A DNA stretch of 64,000 bases from Trichoplax adhaerens. Lineage: Eukaryota; Placozoa; Uniplacotomia; Trichoplacea; Trichoplacidae. Below the pieces are notes generated by a model, which did no database searches, had not been told where the DNA came from, and worked only from the letters and a program-made list of their open reading frames with translations. Shown one piece after another: positions 42,301-54,654 of this stretch. The stretch is taken from positions 8,701,650 to 8,765,649 of the forward strand of contig NW_002060945.1 of assembly GCF_000150275.1 (NCBI RefSeq). The letters run 5' to 3'. The position numbers and the translations under genes were made by a program. Numbering within the stretch: the first letter of the stretch is position 1; each line of letters begins with the position of its first letter.

Positions 42301-45133
42301 AAGATAGTGTAGGAGGAGGAGGATGATGATCAAACTTAGACATACTGTACGGTACAACATTCTCTTGATCGCGTCTGTCACATGGGAATAGTGCGTCCTC
42401 TCTGATGGACCTTTGGAAACTAGATACCTGAAATTCAATAGTACAGTATTATATTATTTTAGATCACGTCTGTTGCATGACAATTCTAGTCTTGCTTCAT
42501 TCAAGTTGAGGCAATGAATGATGCGCTAAGGCAACCACTAGACGCGTGGGTTGTAGGTCTTTTTTTTTTTTAGTAATCCATGGCTGAATGAAGCACTGGT
42601 GATGACTTGTGACTGAATGACGTTTCTCAACATGTTGTTGGATGATATCACGTTGACGTGAATGCTAATCAATCTTGTCAATGGACGACGATTCAGTTAT
42701 CAATGTTATCAGAGGTAAAACAACTTCACATCTGTCAAGTCATTCATCTATCCTTGTCACCCATGACTCACCAAACTTCAATCGCAGATGCAATTCACTC
42801 CACTACATTGTATATCGGTCACTGATGTTTTATCCTACGCTTCTCCACACAAAAGGTCATTCGTCATCAATGACTCACAGCCGATCGGTGTCAATACGCA
42901 TTTTTCAGGCGTCACTCCAATCGGGATCGTTGCAGGCACGTCAATTGAACCACTCGTATACGCTACAGCCATAGCGGTTCTCCTTACTTTTTTATTCTTT
43001 TTTTTTATGGCTACAGCAGGTGCCTTGAAATTGATCCTTGATCACTCAAAGCAATGCTCGATTGGGACAAACTTGCAACCCCAATTTTCCCTTAATCTTA
43101 TTCAGGCTAAATTGTTCAAATGAAACCTTGGAATAATTGGATCGAATCAGCTTATGATCGTTCGTATTTTGAGGTGTTGGATGCAAAGAGAAGGGATCGA
43201 TAGACTATGCTACTCCTGTTCTATCGACGGAGTCTATTGTAGATTGAAAATTACCAGTGTCTATAAGGTTTGAAAGCAAGAAAAGGATAGCAGTTGCTGC
43301 ATATTTTGGATGCAAAGAGAAGGGATCGATAGACTATGCTACTCCTGTTCTATCGACGGAGTCTATTGTAGATTGAAAAATACCAGTGTCTATAGGGTTT
43401 GAAAGCAAGAAAAGGATAGCAGTTGCTGCATAGTTCTAAAACACATTGGAACTAAGACGATACAATGCTTGATCATAACAGAAAGTATGGTCAGTGGTCA
43501 CGTTGATGTGAATATGCTGTACTTACAATCAATGACTCCATAATGGCCAAAAAATGTCTGTACATGATTCACAGGATAGCGATGAACTCGAGTCAGTGCT
43601 TGCCACATGCGTCTTACATTCGATTCGGCATGAACGGAGAGTGTTTGATCATTCCATCCCGACGATAATAGAATGGCATAGTTCTCCGTTGGATTATATT
43701 GCCTCGGACATTCTAATGTTCGTTGAGCTTGAATAGACGCTCTCCCTAAATGACATGTACCCGAATTCTGGCAATCTTTAGGAGTAGGAATAGCGTCTCT
43801 TAGTGCTACTTCACGACACTGACCAAATCCAGAAAAATTACTGTAACACAATAATTGTTGACTAGTATATAAGTCGTTGGCGTAATAAACCAGCGGCAAA
43901 ATGTCCGTATCGCAACGTCGTTTATAATCTTTATAGCTTTCTCTTTCGTTAGGGCATTCGCTCTTGGTAATCATAATTAAACATTCTTTGTTGCCTACAT
44001 TACAATTTGAATCATAGGAGAATAAAGTGAAAATTGAATCGTTGCCAACAAGTGATGCACAATTTTCTATCTACTCAATGAATATGTTTGCAGAACTGTC
44101 ATTAACAAACAAAGCAAATTCAAATGTCAAAGTCAAATTAGACAATTTAAAAAATGAGCGTGAAAATAGTTCAAGGCGACTAAATATCGTCGATCAAGCT
44201 AGTTAGTAGTGGTTGAGCTTTTACAGTAATCGCTTTGCAATCTCATTAGTCAAAAATAGCGTTGAAATTGGACCGCTATGACTTCAAAGGCAATGTTAAA
44301 AAGTACTAATACGTGCAATACTCTACGTATATGCTGCCAGGGTGATATTTTGATCAATGTATATATATATACTGTATATAGACATTACGACTACGATACA
44401 TTGATTACTTGTAGGCGGAATTAGCAATAACATTGTACTTGTCCTTTTCCAGGTTTACATCATGCTTGACTAGGATAAATTTATAATTGACTGTTAACTC
44501 GAATTCCAAGTATCTGGTTTTTTTTTTATCAGTCTACGATAGCTTATGATCTATCCTAACAAATGTACTGTACTGTACATCAAAAGCTTAATTTGATCAA
44601 TTTTCAAAGGTTATATACGCCTATGCTTATTACGCCACTGTCAAGTAGAAGATCCTTCTTTTTAAATAATCACTATGATTGCCAATACCAATGTATTGGC
44701 CATGACGAGCTCGACATTCTACTTGACCCAAATTTCCGTGTATAGCAAATATGAACAGTCGATGACCAAAGGAAAGCTTAGGAAACGGATCGATGACAAT
44801 AATGGCATCATTCAAATATTTCTGACTCTCATACTGCTTACGAGGCAATACAAGACGATATTTTTCTGGATAACTGGAGTTTCCTTGATGATATGCCAAA
44901 TAAATGTTCATATCAGATCTTTTGGTGACTCGAAATTTACGACAGTTTCGATGGCTCATTAACATCTGACATTGGATAGAATAGATGTAGTTGTAGGCAA
45001 CATTTGCCCATTTCTCTCGATGATCTGGTAATGTTTGTAAATTTGACTGAATAACTCCTGCAATAACTAAGTTAGCTTGCCAAGTTGACCAACATGCTAT
45101 CACCAACACAATCCAGGCTTGTAGCGACGACAT
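39340..45133 (-). CDS. Secreted clan CD (legumain/caspase-fold)-like protein, likely without catalytic Cys
   Basis: Four exons in phase: 44689-45133, 43527-43994, 39501-39931 and 39340-39423 (TGA), 475 residues. Seen: a signal peptide (MSSLQAWIVLVIACW), then a Cys-containing region of about 250 residues, including the spaced Cys run DCQNSGTCHLG. The C-terminal half has a strand-like NYAILLSSGWND, a helix with QALTRVHRY, then TFFG, a calcium-loop-like DLNGDGNHID across an exon junction, WDHDGHGQ, and a buried strand followed by LLIDQSYAG. This is the layout of clan CD hydrolases (C13, caspases), where the strand before the active site ends in a Cys such as DQCYSG or EACESG. Here that position is Ser. 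The family link is inference. The final exon (QYAFITILKL to stop) is less certain than the first three. Intron 2 (39932-43526) holds arrays D and E. Confidence 0.75.
41421..42080. repeat. Tandem array D, unit about 134 bp, five copies
   Basis: Units start at 41421, 41555, 41679, 41812 and 41946 (spacings 134, 124, 133, 134). Each contains CATCAAATTAGCAA.TGGCGAGATA, a TTTTTCTTGAAAGTAA segment, CCTTGATAGACATTAG and ATCGCAAACATGGGATTA. It lies in intron 2 of the clan CD-like gene. ORFs on either strand here read through the copies. Confidence 0.92.
42081..43176. other. Intronic DNA between arrays D and E
   Basis: Less AT-rich than average. On the plus strand 42788-43123 is open for 111 codons and contains a 20-residue hydrophobic run (YATAIAVLLTFLFFFFMATA) followed by a polar tail, like a one-pass membrane peptide. 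A second frame, 42675-42974, overlaps it. No splice context or homology was seen, so I treat both as unproven. Confidence 0.3.
43177..43432. repeat. Tandem duplication E, unit 139 bp, nearly two copies
   Basis: The segment starting TTGGATGCAAAGAGAAGGGA at 43177 recurs at 43316 with only a few differences, ending near 43432. It lies in intron 2 of the clan CD-like gene, about 95 bp from the next coding exon. Confidence 0.93.
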
Positions 45134-46452
45134 AATTTCGAAAAAATTACGATAGTAGCAGAAATTTTTTAAACGATCTGAAGAAAGCAAAGTTGCCAGA
45201 TATTGTGATAACTGAACTAATTAATTATAAATAATAATGCAATTCAAAGTCTATATATATAGTATGACAGAGGATGCATTGTTTTTAGAAGGATAAAATA
45301 ATTACGGTAAATATGTTTTTTTATTTTCTACCAGTCAAGTTAAGCGGTAAAGTTCAATGTAATGGGTGCATATTTAATTATTGGTCGCTAGATGAATGCA
45401 AGCAATGAATTATGGATAATTCTGTATTTAGATAGTATTGTTAAGACAACAACCATCTCGTGATAAAATAGTGCGATATTATATATGTGAGATATTATCA
45501 GCGGGATTATTTTCGTAATTGTTAGAACTAAATCAATCAATAAAAGTTACGCATATGCGTATAATTTCCTTCAATCTGTTAACTGTTGGATTTTAAATTT
45601 CAATACTTCTATATAACAAGTAATGATCTAGTAGAATCATTGAGCTAAAAATAGCAGAAATTACATGTGGCAGGCAGATTGCATTGGCCGGTAAATAAAA
45701 GGTCATTCTAGAAATTCCTTAATTCTATACTAGTAGTTATCAGTGATATTATTAGAATTAAATCAATACAGCTTTTCAATAGGTGTAGGTTAAAATCTAA
45801 ATTTAAAGTTTGCGTTACGTGATGAGCAAATCGATAGCCCACTGGCATTAGTTACCGTACTTTCTAGCAGCAATCTGTCCTCCACCAAATTATTCAATTT
45901 TGTATAAATAATAAAAAACATTTTATTATTTAAAATAGGATAATTTTATAATATTTCCCGTTACGCTAGAATTTTTAACTGGTTTTAATCGATTAGCCAC
46001 TAGCAGTATTAACTTAACCGCCATTAAATTTGATTTATAAGTTCTTGTAAATGTTTGCGATCCATCTTTTTTAATTACATCGCTTGTCTATTCCGTGTTA
46101 GTATGGTCCAATCATTTGGCTTCCATTGCACTCTGATGTGCCGAAACATCGATTGTGAAACAATTTACAGTATTTATCAAAGAAATGGGAAATCTTTGCC
46201 TTATTTGTACTTATAGAATTTTCTAGTTACGGTATTACTTTAAAAATGGCATGATTTACCGATAGGACGCAGATACACCCATTTACGAGTACATAATCAT
46301 TAAGATTAAGACGCTACGCTATTAAACCTTATGAAAACTTTGATTAAAATTTAATTAAGTGTAAACAATATTTACATAAGTTGTCGATAACGCTTCGATC
46401 AATCGCGTACCGATAGTGATTTATAACTGAATGACGTAAAAATTAGAATAAT

Positions 46453-46508
46453 ATGTCGGCCCTTAGTCCGCCAAGTAATGTACCAGAAAGATCTTTTACT
46501 GGCTGGTG
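46453..46508 (+). CDS. Possible first coding exon of an unidentified gene
   Basis: A short plus-strand frame starting at ATG reads MSALSPPSNVPERSFTGW and ends at a good GTATGC donor. Its composition is clearly less AT-rich than the surroundings, as for the proven exons nearby. I could not find the next exon with confidence and do not recognise the protein. Confidence 0.25.
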
Positions 46509-48148
46509 GTATGCATGATTTTTAGAAACGATACGATACAAATTTAAGGTAGATATGATGGAGACTTAAGTTGGGCTAGTAAACTTTTGCATTGTATACG
46601 TTCGCATAACATCTATTGATTGTATATCGTTTACACACAAAATAGAAAACTTGAATATTTACATAAACAAAAGATATCATAATATCGCATGGCCAGTCTT
46701 TTCAAAAGTAACTGAGGGTAAAAAAGTATGACTAGCGTACCGTAACCTTGTCTATTAATTCATTATGAATTACATTAATAAAAAAATGCGATTAAAAGTT
46801 GCTATTTTTAATAGTGATTGATTGAAAGCTATAGAAAATGATATCAATGCCATAGTACTTGATTCAAGATATTCCTTTAGATGGGCCTTAATGCTTGGAT
46901 TAAGAGAGAGAATTAATCTATCGATTAATAATTCTTTTGCCCTATTTTTTAATATTTCTTTAAATAGGAATGATAAGGTAGTTAATGATGCTAATGTTCG
47001 TAACTAGCCATCACATTATTCATTAATTAGTGTTATGAATACATTGATAAAAGAGATAGGCATGAAAGTGAAGATCAAGAGCATTTCTAAACTAAGTCCA
47101 TTTCTTGTTGTCCATTATAAGATATATGCCTTTGTTAGGAGCTAGAGCTTGATCATCTATAACGGATTATTTGGAACGATGAAGAAGACAATCTTCATAG
47201 GTTAGATTGTGAGATTGTATTGTTACTGTAGAGTTAGATGTAGGTGGTTCTTAGAAACGGACTAGTTTATTGTAAGAAAATGAAGTTAACAAGAAATTAA
47301 AATTCTTGATACATTACAGTATTCTTTCAGATACTCTACTATAGTCTCCATTATCCAGAATGAGTATCCAAAAAAGGAAAGGGGTTATACCTAGGTATCA
47401 AGGATTACATTGCTACTGATATAATGAAATTAGTCATAATTACATATAATTTCTCAATTATCGTAATTTCTGTCCGTATATTAGAAGTTCGGCCCTTTGA
47501 AAGATTTGTATTACAATTTTCATAATGTAACGGTAAAGTCTTAGATATAATAGTTGATAACTTCGAAAGTAATGTACAATAATAACTGGCAAATCGTATT
47601 TAAGTCAGTTTTATGCATAGAATACTTAATATGCCTTCCAGATGGTTATTGTTATTTATGCGTATGTTAACACGTATATATCGGCATGGTACCATGTAGA
47701 TATACTACGAAAGTACTTTATCGCCATGTTCTCCTTATCAAGTGCGATATATCTCCAGTTTCAATCCCATCGATATTATACTATTATTCGGTGCTAGGTG
47801 CAACGTGATAGTCTTATAAGTGTATGATATTTGGGCTTCTTCATCGAAATTATATACTGTACATTTTATCTTTATGCTTATAAATAATTGGTATAATTAT
47901 ACTACAAAATCCTGTACTGTAGTACTATATAAACAGCCGAGTAATTTCTAAAGTATGAGATATAGAATTAGTAGATGTTCGTGCTTTCATACCCTTGTAA
48001 AATCTTCTGAGGCAGTTATTGAATATATACGATATACCCGTATCTGTATATCGCAATAAGATATTAAAGAATTCTAGGATATCATGATATTATATTTATA
48101 GCTGACCGCATCTGTGTAAGTTCTAATAAAGCATCGCACTTTATGTAG

Positions 48149-48352
48149 GTCTCGTTATCCGTTTATTTATTGTGGACTCCTGCTAATACAAATATTATAT
48201 TTTTATCTCCACATTGGTGCGATATTTCATTAAAAACAGTCTATGACAGTTGTAGAATATTATGCAATAGGGTGAAAAGCATGAATTCTACCAGCTTAGA
48301 TATGCCTTTTAATATACTGCACTGTGCACGTATTGACGGATATTTTTTATAG
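48149..48352 (+). CDS. Possible terminal exon of an unidentified gene
   Basis: After a TATGTAG acceptor the plus strand stays open for 68 codons to TAG. It includes LWTPANTNIIFLSPHWCDIS and several Cys residues. It could be the 3' exon of a gene beginning near 46453, but the join is untested and the frame may be chance. Confidence 0.22.
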   Translation, partial: VSLSVYLLWTPANTNIIFLSPHWCDISLKTVYDSCRILCNRVKSMNSTSLDMPFNILHCARIDGYFL

Positions 48353-49572
48353 TTTGTTTATCCTTGATAAAAGGGAGATTTCTTGCGAGAATTGCACATG
48401 TTGCAAGACAGTTTTACTGTTTGAATGATACTCATTAACTGATCAGATTACGATATGAATTTTTTTCTTGAAATTTAATGCAAAACTTTACGTCTAACCT
48501 AGTCATAGCTCTAATAATTAATATTAGGTTACTTGTATACTTGTATTGTATTAAAAGAAAAGTAATAATTCGTTTATTTTACCTTATATTTATGATTAAT
48601 ATGAGAGTAAAGTAATTTATTGTTTATATCCCTACGTAAACTTTTTGACTGTAGATTTAAGAAACTTTTCATCAACTAAATTTTAAGACTAATTTTCACT
48701 TACCGTTTTTTATTACACTGGATTTCATTTCTTGATTTATGAACGAATATGGGTATAAAATGGTCGTTTAGAGTAGCGCACATACATTTACTCGGCAGAA
48801 ATTCTTTCCATCCTTCATTGCCGCTCACTCAAACTTAATACATTACAAGGCAATGTTGGGATAGTTAAATAAAATCGCTCGGCTAGCCCACGACTCATTC
48901 GAAACATTAACGGAATGCAAATTACCCTGAAACTTATTTTAAATTATAATTTTTTAGTGTAGGCTTATTTCGTTATTCTCTTATTTACAATGTAACTTAC
49001 AAATTTACAGTGTTGTCAGTTGCATTATAAAAAGAATTGTGTAGATATAACGTTCTTATCAAATAACCTGGTTATGCTAAAAAACACTAAATTTTGTAAT
49101 TTTAACGGATATACTGGCAGGAAATTTATTTGCTTATTGCTTAGAAGAAGATGTTCAGTAAATGAGAGATTAATTTAGAATATGATCTATGACGAAAGCT
49201 AGGATAACACCGGCATAAGAAGTATCAGCAAGATGCCTCTTGAAATTTTTATCAAAAACTATACGATCAAATCAAGGCGTGAAAATGGATTTAAATTAGA
49301 ATAGGAGCACCGTTTTATACGAAAGTCGATGTCCAATTGTGGACAAAAGATTACAGAGTTTCGTTGGTCGTTAAAGCGCAATTTTGTGTACAGTACATTC
49401 CTCGATACAATGTCTACAAATACATAAGAAGTGGCAAACTTGATAAATGAATACATTAAAATCCCTATATAAATTTCACATTAAAACTTCAATTTTGGAA
49501 CCAAGATGCATTGTTATTTCGTGGTTGCATAAAAATATTAGTTCAAATTTTAAGACATTGAAAACCACGTTA

Positions 49573-52500
49573 TTAAAAACCACGTACGACCATCTGTTTC
49601 ATTTTTGGATTCTTCTTCTTTAACTGCTTTTTATATTCTTTTTCCTAAAGTTTTCAGCGCAAGAATCAGATGTCGTTAATGCCATAAAGGTAATTATGTT
49701 CAACAGTGCATGTTATGCTTTAAAATATAATTACCTGTAATTTTCGAACTTTGTCTGGATCTTCCTCGGCTAATAACTTTTCCTTGTCCGCTTTCGCTTT
49801 TTCTTCACGACGCTGTTGCGCGGCCTATATTAACGGTATTAAAGTTGTTTAGTTTGGCTGATATATCAATACCCCCTTACAAGTAGTAATTACACGATTC
49901 GTAACAAATTGTTAAGCACAAGACAAGGTTTACTTAACGCGGTAAAAGGTAATGAAAGGAAGTTATATTTGCTAGTGGTACCTCTTGTCTTTGTGCATGA
50001 GATTGCTTCAAGTAGGTTTCTTGTAATTTAGCACGTCGCACTTGAGCTTTTTGCTTGGCCTAAATTCAATCATGACAATTATGATAAAAGTGTCACATGA
50101 GGCAAAACATCAACTTTTGAAGAGTTCAAAGTAATCTTACATCTTTTCCTAATTTACACTTTCTGACGCGGTCAATATAGAACAAAATCATTTTCAGTAC
50201 GGGTTCGAGGGAGGACATTATCCGTACTGTGCTGGTACCCTTTTTTTGAGCTGTACAGGATCGAATATTATATTAAAATAAAATTCCAAGAAAACAATCC
50301 ATAGGATTAAAAATAATTTTCAGCTTACGTATTAAAGTAAACATTAACACTTTCTTGGAGATTTGAACCACACTTTTATCATCTTTTTCTTCACTAAAGA
50401 TTGTGATAACCGACTTAGTAAACGTTAGAGATTAACTAAGTAGGTGATGAACATTATGTACTAACTTGGGATCCTTTGGTTCGACATACTGATCGGAGAA
50501 GTGTAGGGATTCGAATATTTCGCTGAAACTATTGATCGTCTTGACCACCTTATAACCAACAGGAAACGTTTAACAAATGCTTGAATTTGACTTTAATTCT
50601 GAGTATGTAAAATAAACTCGATACAGTTTGCAGTATGGTATCGTACCTGCTGGGTTAGCATCGTTTCAGCAATTTCAGGGAATTCTGATAAGATAGCATA
50701 AGAATTTGATAATCCATACTTTTCTCCTGAACGTTTATCCGGGCAGAAGAAACTCTAAACCAAATAAATTTGAATATTTTTTACTGTTTGCGTAAAGTAT
50801 ATCTAGAATACATTAATTATATTTATAATGTGAGTTGTGCATAATAATATTACTAGATCTTGTAGGTCCTTCTGTAATTTTGCAACATTTTTTTTAGGAA
50901 CAACAGCAAACACGAATGAATCCATATCCTCTTCCAACATTTCTACTGTTATAACCTAAAGAAAGTAGACAAGTATCCAATACGTATATCAACAATACAT
51001 TTTATGATCAATAATAAGTTAAAAATGATCTAGCGTATTGCAGATTGATTTATTTAAGGTAATTTACAATTCGGTCTGTCTTCGGTTTGAGAATAGAAGA
51101 CATGACACCAATTAAATCGTGTCGTTTCTTTAGCTATAACGGAAATAAAAGTGAAAGTATTATTGTCGAGTCCACGGAGGTATCGTTACGGTTTAGTGCT
51201 TACTTTTATCTGTACCAGCATCCCTTTACATCCCAGTTTTCCAGTACACCACAAGCTATAAATACTTTCACTATCTTTTATAAGGACACCATGTTGAACT
51301 TCCTTTCCGGTACCGTCATCTCCTAAAATTTCATAGCATTACGGTATATTAATACTTTAGTCACATTCCGTTGCTTGGTATTGGAAATGATTCCAGTAAA
51401 AGCGTAGCGACATGGTTTATTTTGCTGGTTTTAGCGTACCTACAACAGCAAAGTTGGATTCCAGCAATTGTCTCGCTGATTCGTACCTGAAATCACATGT
51501 CATATTCGGTAATTATCTACGTACTTACGACTGTAAGTCAATGGTGAAGATTAGATCTAATGATTTCAATGTTACCATGCATATGCTAGTCGGGAGTTGG
51601 TTGATCTTCCAGCAAAGAAATTAATTGCATACACCACCAGTCCACAAATAATCATTATTTCACTGGAAAAGGCTTCCCATCCTTTACTCGCTAAATGTAC
51701 AGGTACCTGCCAATTGAGAGATCAAGGTGTGCGATGTAAGTAAGCATAAAGAATATCAACATCAAATGAGTATAATCAAACGTTATAGAACAAATAAAGA
51801 GTGAACTGTACACCAAACAGTCTTAGTATTTCATGGTTAAGGATACTCTTATTTGTTAAAAAGATTTGTATTTTAAGCGAACCTCGGCATATTGTAATTG
51901 AGGCTGCTGCGATTTTGATCTAGTTGGTTTCTCGCCAATACCCTAAATACCATAGATGAAATTAAAAATTATTATTCGGGAGGGCCTTTTAATTTTATAT
52001 TTTATTAAGGGATCTAAATTCAACATTTGTACATAGAAATAGTAAAATATTTTTAACACTACAGGTTCTTATATGTCTACTGATAACAACGTGGACAATT
52101 CATTAAAATCGAATAGTGAAGTAGATAATAATTTTTTGCCTGATAGTAAAATGATGCTAACTATGGTATCTCTACTGTTATACTCGTATTGATTATTGTG
52201 TCATAATAGTAATCACTTATTTTCTGAATAGCCTTTTAGCTCTTTGACGACTACAATTACCATAAACGTAAAGTGAGTTTCTATTCAATACTCTAAACGT
52301 CCTTAATGATATTTATAGGGAGATGCCTATGACGAGATCTTGCATATATAGGTACGAGTAAATTGACGTTATCATTTACTCTACTACAATATCAAATACG
52401 GAATTTAAAAGATTTACCTCGAATTCCTCTTCGTCTTTTAAGAATTCTTCATCGTCACTCTAATAACATGCAAATTTTGATTACTGTAATAAAAACCTTT

Positions 52501-54393
52501 GTGATTCAATTAATATACGACAATGGCAATGATAATAAGGTTAAAGAGAGCACTTCACGTAAATAGATTAATGCTACCTCTAAAATTGTATTAAGTAGAC
52601 GAATGATGTTTATTGAACTAGCAACTACATTACATCAAAATAGTATAACGGTAGAAAGGTAGGCAAATACAAAAGTACGCTTAAGTATAAAGAACGTTAC
52701 CTCTATGGTAGTATCAGTATCTTCGAAGTCGCTGCTAGTGTCTATATGTAGGAAGATGGTAAGAAATAAAAACATTTATAATTACAGTGTCGTAGCTAAC
52801 ATTTTGAAATACCCATTGAGCAGTATTGAGGATATTAGAATGGCAGAAAACTGTCATGGACAGCGTATTATCGCCTCATAATACGACTGACTGGTATTCT
52901 GGATTATTTCAGAGTGATGACATATCCAAGAATGTAAGGTCGTAGCATCCGCTCACTAAACGTTTGATCCCATTCTTATTATCGTTTCATGACGCAACAG
53001 CGCCATGTTGTTGACTAGTTTATGATACGTTTTCATTGATAAAGCTTAGTCTGTCATTACGTAAGTTTATGATAATGTGGCATTAAAGTGATGTTTTTTT
53101 GTAGGAAGAAGAATGCAGCTATTTAGCGAGATATTCATTTATATTGTTAGCGTATACAACGCCTTTCTGTATAGTATCGAGTATTGACAAGATTATTTTG
53201 AAAGCATTTTCTACGCGTAGGTTATCACCAGTTATCACCATGTAAAAAACGGTGTCGATGAAGATGGCTTATGGAAAGGTGTCCTAATTGTAATAGACAA
53301 TCCATTCATGCTATGTAAGCGTATACTGTAGCACCCCAATGCGTTGGTTGAGAATTTCAATTTTGGATCGTATATCATTATAATCAGTCTATACTACGTC
53401 GAAAGATGCAAGTCATGTCCACTTGTCTAGTAGAGTACAACCGCGACTACGGTATAATCATTAGGTTTAAATTTTTATTTTTATTTGCAAGTAAAATTGC
53501 CTCGTTGTAAACTTCAAGTTGGCCTTGAATGTGTACTCAGTGGCAGTCAGTGCGTACACTTTTTTCAATTCTGAGTTGATATTGGATTCCTAAGGTGGAT
53601 CGATCCGCATACTGGTTGCACAAACGTATTATACTGGTATGTAGAAATGATTATGGTTACCATGATGACGATGGACATGTTTTTACTGGAGGTTGTAGCA
53701 ACAGAGGGGTCTGAAACATTGAAGATTTTTTTTCTTTTGTGCTATGTCTAGCTGCAATGTAGGGCATCGTTTGTTTGTCTTGTACAATACGCTAGAACAG
53801 TTGGAATGGAGTGATCATTACCATTCGTTAACCCATTGTAAAAGCAGCAATGGCTGCAATATTGAGGGTTTACCATCAATTTCAATCATGTCATTGGGTG
53901 CCTACGTCGCTATTGGATCATGCCCAAACGACTGCAATGTTGTATTTTGATTGTCCATGTATGCTGGCTGCATCGCATTTAGCACTTTGTCTAGACGATG
54001 CGAACGCCATTCTGTTGCACAAACGAATAACTCATTGACTACAGTATACGAAGAGAGTAGAATGAAATTGTAGAGGAATTTCTATTGGGCATGAAACGGC
54101 AGCAATGATTGGCTCTGCATTGAAAATCAAGCTGAACATGGCGATAGCAATAGCGCCGTTGATAATCTGCACGTTGCTACACATGGTCAATCAATCAGTA
54201 TGGTTTTACCTTCCTCCGTTGTAGCAGTTTCTTCACGTTCTGGAAATTCATCCTCGTCATGAATAAATTCTGAAAATTCCTCATCATCATCACTGGGAGT
54301 AGGAGCACCACTGTCACCTTGGGCGATGATCGAAGACAAATTAATCAACAGCAAGAAGGATATCAAAATGAACAAGGATCGAGGGACAGCCAT
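49573..54393 (-). CDS. CCDC47: CCDC47 (calumin), ER membrane protein of the PAT/multipass translocon
   Basis: A single-pass ER protein that, in the PAT complex at the ribosome-translocon, helps insert multi-pass membrane proteins and binds calcium. Sixteen exons: 54210-54393, 52701-52741, 52418-52459, 51883-51942, 51576-51706, 51440-51486, 51204-51322, 51068-51133, 50854-50955, 50647-50754, 50466-50548, 50329-50393, 50141-50226, 49982-50059, 49735-49824, 49573-49644 (TAA). All phases agree, giving 457 residues (human 483). Seen: a signal peptide (MAVPRSLFILISFLLLINL), an acidic lumenal part (SDDDEEFSEF, then SDDEEFLKDEEEFE), the membrane helix EIMIICGLVVYAINFF, then NSRLAYAWYESARQLLESNF, VVGDDGTGKE, LWCTGKLGCKGMLVQI, EEDMDSFVFAVV, KYGLSNSYAILSEFPE, SLHFSDQYVEPK, and the basic coiled coil QRREEKAKADKEKLLAEEDP at the C-terminus. 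Divergent from AVL9. The upstream ATG at 54450 is possible, but the 54393 start places the signal peptide at the N-terminus. Confidence 0.97.
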
Positions 54394-54654
54394 GATTGCA
54401 TCAACGTTGCAGCATGCCAAAGCAACGATGCCACTGAGACTGCAGTCCAATCACCCATGGTATACCTACGCATTCGTTCCGTCCAGTACGCTCCATTGAC
54501 TGTGCTGTCATGCTTGGCAGCGGATTTGGCAGACTGTCGCTTTCTTGTTGTACTGTATATAACACTACACGGATCGACGCACTGACGCGTGAGTGTGATT
54601 GACCTCGTTGGCACTGACGGACGCCATCGAGAGCTTGGAACAAAGTTCATGGTA
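54394..54654. promoter_or_regulatory. Presumed CCDC47 promoter and 5' UTR
   Basis: The 260 bases directly upstream of the CCDC47 ATG lie between the gene and array F. No TATA box is evident at a fitting place. The assignment rests on position only. Confidence 0.35.

Larger units (their letters stand above)
45134..49572. other. AT-rich interval between the clan CD-like gene and CCDC47
   Basis: It contains the presumed promoter of the clan CD-like gene on the left and the CCDC47 3' end on the right. Two plus-strand exon-like pieces (46453-46508 and 48149-48352) are listed separately. The remainder is intron- or spacer-like, with no repeats of note. Confidence 0.5.

Noticed and set aside
41421-43432. 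CRISPR-like appearance of regularly spaced repeats
   Set aside because: The whole unit is repeated without unique spacers, the genome is eukaryotic, and no cas genes are present.
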